DNA from: Candidatus Dormiibacterota bacterium
Lineage (GTDB): Bacteria > Chloroflexota > Dormibacteria > Dormibacterales > Dormibacteraceae
Length of the DNA: 7,470 nt
NCBI GenBank assembly: GCA_955652585.1
Contig: CATPBF010000108.1
Coordinates: 1 to 7,470 of the forward strand
Direction: 5' to 3'
Position numbers and translations under genes: made by a program. Positions 1-7,470 of the stretch are shown in pieces. The first letter of the stretch is position 1; the number at the start of each line of letters is the position of its first letter. The notes beneath the pieces were generated by a model. The model was not told where the DNA came from. It saw nothing but the letters and a program-made list of their open reading frames with translations, and did no database searches.

Positions 1-121
1 CCCATCCCAGGAGAGCTAGCGTCTTCACTCTGCGAAGTTCAAGCGGGCCGGATTCCGCACGTTTGGCGCCAACGGTGCCCTTGCGGGGCATCCAATGCGC
101 ACGTTTGGCGTCAGCGGTGCG
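1..121. other. Non-coding sequence downstream of glgB
   Basis: No convincing gene is present. Beyond the direct repeat there is a short stem TGCCC/GGGCA with loop TTGCG (76-90), extendable by GG/CC past a bulge. No T-tract follows it on either strand, so it is not a clear rho-independent terminator. Positions 1-56 show nothing recognisable. Confidence 0.6.
57..120. repeat. Direct repeat of 22 nt, two copies with 42-base period, downstream of glgB
   Basis: Positions 57-78 and 99-120 match at 20 of 22 bases; both begin GCACGTTTGGCG and end GGTGC, with differences only at repeat positions 13 and 16. The left copy is a near-palindrome containing the perfect 10-mer TTGGCGCCAA (63-72). The sequence between copies and the glgB end also show weak 42-base periodicity, so this may be the edge of a longer degenerate tandem array that continues outside the window. 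Confidence 0.6.
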
Positions 122-2031
122 CTACGCAGGGTCAGCGATGCGGTCAGGGTCGGGCTTCAGGAAGACCGCGCCGAGAGGGGGCAAGGTCAGGGTCAGGCTG
201 TGCAGGTGCCCGTGGCGCCCGACCGGCGCCGCCTCGACCGCGCCCAGGTTGCCCTGCCCGCTGCCGCCGTAGATCGGCGCGTCGCTGTTCAGTAACTCGA
301 GCCACCGGCCGGGCAGAGGCGCCCCGACCTGATAGTTGTACCGGGGCACCGGCGTGAAGTTGAACACCGCCAAGAGCAGCTCGTCCTTCGTGCTGCGGCG
401 CAGGAAGCTGATGACGCTTTGCTCGGCGTCGCTGGCGTCGATCCAGGCGAAGCCGGCCGGGTCGAAATCGAGCTCGTGCAATGGCCGTTCCTCGCGGAGC
501 ACGCGGTTCAGGTCGCCGGTCCACCGGCTCAGGCCGTCGTGCATCGTCTCGTCGACGAGGTGCCAATCGAGGCTCGACTCGTGGTTCCACTCGCTCCACT
601 GCCCGAACTCGATGCCCATGAAAAGGAGCTTCTTGCCCGGCAGCGCGAACATGTAGGCGAGCAGCAGCCGCATGTTGGCGAACTTCTGCCAATCGTCGCC
701 GGGCATCTTCGACAGCAGCGAGCCCTTCCCGTGCACGACCTCGTCATGCGAGAGGGGGAGCATGTAGTTCTCAGTGAAGGCGTAGAGCATGCGGAACGTC
801 AGCTGGTTGTGGTCGAAACGGCGGTGGACCGGATCCTTGGAGATGTACGCGAGCGTGTCGTGCATCCAGCCCATGTCCCACTTCATGCCGAAGCCAAGCC
901 CGCCGAGGTAAGTCGGTCGTGACACCAGCGGCCAGGCCGTCGACTCCTCCGCGATCGTCTGCACGTCGGGGTGCTCCTTGTAGACCTCGATGTTGAAGCG
1001 GCGCAGAAAGTCCACCGCCTCGAGGTTCTCCCGGCCGCCGAACTTGTTCGGGAGCCACTGCCCCGCCTTGCGCGAGTAGTCGAGGTAGAGCATCGACGCG
1101 ACGGCATCGACGCGCAGACCATCCGCGTGATAACGATTCAGCCAGTAAAGGGCGCTGCTCAGCAGGAATCCACGCACCTCGTTGCGGCCGTAGTTGAAGA
1201 TCGAGCTGCCCCAATCCGGATGCACACCCAGCCGCGGGTCGGCGTGCTCATACAGGTGCGTCCCGTCGAACAGCTGCAGCCCGAATTCGTCGGACGGGAA
1301 GTGGGACGGCACCCAGTCGAGGATCACTCCGATGCCGTGCTGATGGAGGTGATCGACGAGAAACATGAAGTCCTGCGGCGTGCCGAAGCGGCTCGTGGGC
1401 GCGAAATAGCCGGTGCACTGGTAGCCCCACGATCCGTAGAAGGGGTGCTCCATCACCGGCATGAACTCGACGTGGGTGAAGCCCAATCGGTGCGCATAGT
1501 CGGCCAGGCGCGGCGCGAGCTCGCGGTAGGTGAGCCAGCGGTTGCCCTCTTCGGGCGCGCGCATCCACGAGCCGAGGTGAACCTCGTAGACGGACCATGG
1601 CGCCGACCGGCTGTTGGCGCGTGCGCGACTCGACATCCAGTCCGCATCGCCCCAGTCGTAGCTCAGGTCCCATGCGACCGAGGCCTGGCGGGGCGGCTGC
1701 TCGGCATAGACCGCGAACGGATCGGCCTTGTCGGCGCCGGTGCGGGTGACGCGAGAGTGGACGTGGTACTTGTAGAGCGCCCCGTGCTCGACGCCCGGGA
1801 TGAAGCCTTCCCAGATCCCCGACTGCTCGCGCGGCACGAGCTTGTTCTCATCCCGGTTCCAGCCGTTGAAATCGCCGATGACGCTGACCCAGTCCGCGTT
1901 GGGCGCCCAGACAGCGAACGAAGCGCCCTTGGGGTCCTCGGACAGATGCGCGCCGAGCTTCTCGTACAGGTGACTGTGCGTACCCTCGTTGAAGAGGTGG
2001 AGGTCGAACGCCGTCAACAGCGAGTTGGCGA

Positions 2032-2035
<4 letters not shown>
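122..2035 (-). CDS. glgB: 1,4-alpha-glucan branching enzyme (GlgB), short form without the N1 module
   Basis: GlgB cleaves an alpha-1,4-glucan chain and re-attaches it through an alpha-1,6 bond, branching the polymer that GlgE extends. The 637-aa protein has one CBM48-type module at about 20-125 (FAVWAPNADWVSVIGDFNGWN at 40-60), a GH13 barrel at about 145-525 and a C-terminal beta domain. Region I is DWVPSHFP (240-247). The nucleophile is Asp310 in GLRVDAVASM, the acid/base Glu363 in IAEEST and the third acidic residue Asp431 in LPLSHDEVVHGKGSL. The 53- and 121-residue spacings equal those of E. coli GlgB (D405, E458, D526). E. coli and mycobacterial enzymes of about 730 aa carry an extra N-terminal N1 module, absent here. 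ATG 2035 is favoured by the ATGA overlap with treS-mak and by GAGGTGG (2046-2052) ten bases upstream. The stop is TAG (122-124). The last residues (about DRIADPA) are encoded by DNA resembling the downstream repeat. A glycogen debranching enzyme is excluded by the HDEVVHGKGS motif. Confidence 0.96.
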
Positions 2036-5384
<3,349 letters not shown>

Positions 5385-5388
<4 letters not shown>

Positions 5389-7469
5389 AGGAAATACTCG
5401 AAGTCGCGCTCGCTGCGGATGCGGCGGCGAAAACGGAAGATCTGCGCCGGCGTCGAAAATGGGTTCAGCTCGATGTAGTTGCGCGGCCCATTCCAGATGT
5501 AGCGCGCCCCGCTCAAAAGCTCGTGCGCCTGGTAGCTGCGGTCGCGGTCGATGCCGAGAGCCTCGAGCGGGAGCGTGACCATGCCGGTCTGGGTGTGGTG
5601 GGGATCGACGTTCACCACCGTGAGCACGACATCAGCCAGATCGTCCGTGCTCTTGGTGTACGCGATGATCTGGTCGTTCTCGGTGGGGTGGAACATGAGA
5701 CCGTCGTCGCTCTGCAGCGCGGGGTTCTGGCGCCGCACCGCGTTGACGAGGGTGATCAGCTCGCGCAGGCTGTCGGGGCTGTCTCGCTGCCAGCTGCGGA
5801 GCTGGTACTTCTCGGAGTCGAGGTACTCCTCGGAACCCGGATCTTTGGCGCGGTTCTCGCACAGCTCGAACGCAGGCCCGTAGATCCCGTAGCTCGCACC
5901 CAGCGTCGAGGCCAGGACAAAGCGGGCCGCGAAAGCCGGGCGCCCGCCCGTCTGCAAGTACTCGGTGAGGATGTCGGGAGTGTTCGGCCACAGGTTCGGC
6001 CGCAGGAACTCTCGGATCGGCGCCGAGCGCAGCTCGGTGAAGTACTGGCTCAGCTCCGAGCGCGTGTTGCGCCACGCGAAGTATGTGTACGACTGGCTGA
6101 AGCCGACCTTCGCGAGCTGGTACATCAACTTGGGGCGCGTGAAGGCTTCCGAGAGAAAGATCACGTCGGCATGTTCGCGCTTGACCTCGCTGATCAGCCA
6201 CTCCCAGAACGGGAACGGTTTGGTGTGGGGGTTGTCGACGCGGAAGATCCGCACGCCCTGGTCGATCCAGAAGACCACGATCGAGAGCAGCTCCGCCCAC
6301 AGCTCGCGCCAGGCCTCGCATTCGAAGTCGAACGGATAGATGTCCTCGTATTTCTTGGGTGGGTTCTCGGCGTACTGGATGGAGCCGTCGGGGCGATGGC
6401 GGAACCATTCCGGGTGTTCGCGCGTGTAGGGATGGTCGGGCGAGCACTGGAACGCGAGGTCCAGCGCGATCGAAAGGCCGGCGGTCCCGGCTGCGCTGAC
6501 GAGGTGCTTGAAATCGTCGAGGGTGCCCAGCTGCGGATGGACGGCTTTGTGCCCGCCCTCCTTCGACCCGATCGCCCACGGGCTCCCAGGCTCATCGGGC
6601 TTAGCGCGCTCGCTGTTGTTGGCGCCTTTGCGGTTCGTGGTGCCGATGGGGTGGATGGGCGGGAAGTAGAGGACGTCGAAGCCCATGCCGGAGATGTAGG
6701 GCAGCCACTCCTCGACGTCGCGAAACGTGCCGTGCTTGCCCAGTTTGCCGGCCGACCTGGGGAACATCTCGTACCAGGCGCCGTAACGAGCCCGCTGCGG
6801 TTCCACCAACACTTCGACCTGGCGCCCGTACGTGACCGACAGGCTGCGGTCGGCGTGCCGGTCCATCAGCTCGGCTAAATCCGAACCAAGGGCGGCAGTG
6901 GCGGCGGCCTTGCCTTTGCGGAGCTGCGCCGTGTAAGCCATGAGCTTCTCCGAGTCAGGTCCTGTAGCCCGGGCGGCAGTTGCCTCGACGATAAGCGCCG
7001 CCACCTCCAGCTCCTGCGCCACGTCCTGCCCGGCCTCGACGCGCTTGGCGAACTGGCGGCTCCAGGTCCCGAAGCGGTCGACCCAGGCCTCGATCGTGAA
7101 CCGGTAGCGCCCGAGCTCCGTGACCACGAACTCGGCCCGCCGGCGGTCGTTGATCAGCGGGACCATCGGCACCTCGGTCCAGTCTGATTCGCCTTCGTGG
7201 CGATACCGGATGACGCAGGCGAGCGCGTCATGGCCGTCGGCGAAGATGTCCGCCTCGACGGCCACCTTCTCGCCCACCGAGCGCTTGGCCGGGAACCGCC
7301 CGGCGTCGATCTCGGGCGAGACCGACTCGATCGCCACCCGCCCTAGGCTCCCCAGCTCGTGGGGAGCTCCCCCGCGAAGCGGGGGTGAGGGGACGTGCGG
7401 CGTCGCGGCCGTCCGCTTGACCGGTGCGCGAGCCACGGGGTAAATCGTACTGATCCCCCTCTCCCCCAA
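5385..7469 (-). CDS. glgE: Alpha-1,4-glucan:maltose-1-phosphate maltosyltransferase (GlgE), GH13_3; start uncertain, possibly 5'-partial
   Basis: GlgE transfers maltosyl units from alpha-maltose-1-phosphate to the non-reducing end of alpha-1,4-glucans in the cytoplasm. Numbered from TTG 7469 (694 aa), the family-like part begins near residue 44 (GRVAIESVSPEIDAGRFPAKR region): an N-terminal beta domain to about 145, a helical insert to about 205, a GH13 barrel at about 215-580 and a C-terminal beta domain. The nucleophile is Asp412 in FRVDNPHTKP, the acid/base Glu441 in LSEAFTRPK and the third acidic residue Asp499 in NTPDIL. Spacings match those of Streptomyces coelicolor GlgE (D394, E423, D480, from memory). 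The ENPPKKY motif (Asn369, Lys372, Tyr374) with Asn413 fits the known phosphate-binding residues and separates GlgE from ordinary amylases. The stop TGA overlaps the treS-mak start. Residues 1-43 are not family-like and span a hairpin repeat. GTG 7337 would give 650 aa and a bare but complete N-terminus. The frame is open to the window edge, so the gene may also begin outside. Function is near certain; the start is not. Confidence 0.95.
7335..7353 (-). promoter_or_regulatory. Candidate alternative GTG start of glgE with Shine-Dalgarno-like GGGGAG
   Basis: An in-frame GTG at 7337-7335 falls where GlgE-like sequence begins (VAIESVSPEIDAGRFPAKR). GGGGAG (7353-7348) precedes it with a ten-base gap. 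If used, the protein is 650 aa and the hairpins become a 5' leader. Against it, GlgE proteins usually have a few more residues before this point. Confidence 0.35.
7347..7385 (-). repeat. Two adjacent GC-rich hairpins (repeat-like element) at the 5' end of the glgE frame
   Basis: Read on the minus strand, the first hairpin has stem CCCCCGC/GCGGGGG with loop TTC (7385-7369). After one base, the second has stem GCTCCCC/GGGGAGC with loop ACGAGCT (7367-7347). Both stems are perfect 7-bp GC-rich pairings. The junction also contains the perfect 12-bp palindrome GGGGAGCTCCCC (7361-7372). In the glgE frame the region reads PSPPLRGGAPHELGSL, unlike any GlgE N-terminus known to me and rather like small intergenic palindromic repeats read in frame. 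It could be a small dispersed repeat that inserted here, or a leader structure. Confidence 0.65.
7455..7467. repeat. Mirror-symmetric pyrimidine/purine tract CCCCCTCTCCCCC
   Basis: Thirteen bases on the plus strand read the same in both directions (C5-TCT-C5), with the complementary purine tract on the glgE coding strand. The tract sits directly beside the TTG used as the outermost possible glgE start. It is either non-coding leader or repeat DNA next to the hairpins, and it biases the frame there to Gly/Arg/Glu codons. Confidence 0.5.
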
Positions 7470-7470
7470 G

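Noticed and set aside
76..90. Stem-loop TGCCC-TTGCG-GGGCA as a transcription terminator
   Set aside because: The stem is only five uninterrupted pairs and no T-rich tract follows on either strand.
57..120. CRISPR-like repeat-spacer pattern
   Set aside because: There are only two copies, with 20 bases between them; the repeat is imperfect and no cas gene is near.
63..295. Short plus-strand open frames over the glgB 3' end and downstream region
   Set aside because: They overlap the conserved C-terminus of GlgB, run through the repeat, and are Arg/Pro/Ala-rich with no similarity I recognise.
5632..6579. Minus-strand 315-codon frame inside glgE
   Set aside because: Out-of-frame shadow of the glgE coding region, dominated by Arg, Ala and Pro. 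The true frame carries the GlgE active-site motifs.
5523..6878. Long plus-strand open frame (451 codons) opposite glgE
   Set aside because: It is antisense to a well-conserved gene in high-GC DNA, where third-position bias keeps the opposite frame open. The translation is rich in Arg, Val, Glu and Asp with no recognisable domain.

Overview
This 7.47 kb window is almost entirely filled by one tight, minus-strand operon that encodes a complete GlgE pathway, which turns trehalose into branched alpha-glucan. In transcription order (right to left) the genes are glgE (maltose-1-phosphate maltosyltransferase, about 7469/7337 to 5385), a treS-mak fusion (trehalose synthase joined to maltokinase, 5388 to 2032) and glgB (1,4-alpha-glucan branching enzyme, 2035 to 122). 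Neighbouring genes share 4-base stop/start overlaps (GTGA at 5385-5388 and ATGA at 2032-2035), so translational coupling is likely. All three reading frames are intact, and the expected GH13 or kinase active-site residues can be read in each.

The genes fit together as follows. The TreS half isomerises trehalose to maltose. The maltokinase half phosphorylates maltose with ATP to alpha-maltose-1-phosphate. GlgE transfers maltosyl units from that donor onto the growing alpha-1,4-glucan, and GlgB adds alpha-1,6 branches. ADP-glucose is not needed. No gene for trehalose synthesis, for glucan breakdown (glgP, glgX) or for a regulator lies in the window.

The ends of the window are less ordinary. 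At the right end, the first 44 codons of the open glgE frame are not family-like. They contain two adjacent GC-rich hairpins (7347-7385) and a mirror-symmetric pyrimidine tract (7455-7467). The translated sequence there looks like intergenic repeat DNA read in frame, so the true glgE start is uncertain: either upstream or at TTG 7469, or at GTG 7337, whose Shine-Dalgarno-like GGGGAG would lie inside a hairpin stem. At the left end, the 121 bases after glgB hold a 22-nt direct repeat with 42-base spacing. It looks like part of a degenerate 42-bp tandem repeat that runs into the last codons of glgB. No convincing rho-independent terminator is visible there.

The organism is a high-GC bacterium that uses GTG, and possibly TTG, starts. 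The fused TreS-maltokinase and the order glgE, treS-mak, glgB are known from Proteobacteria and several GC-rich soil phyla. The actinobacterial type, with separate treS and pep2 genes, fits less well. I cannot assign a phylum from the sequence alone. The core of the window is a well-known pathway, and I saw no evidence of an undescribed protein system. The repeat and hairpin structures at the two ends are the parts most worth a second look.
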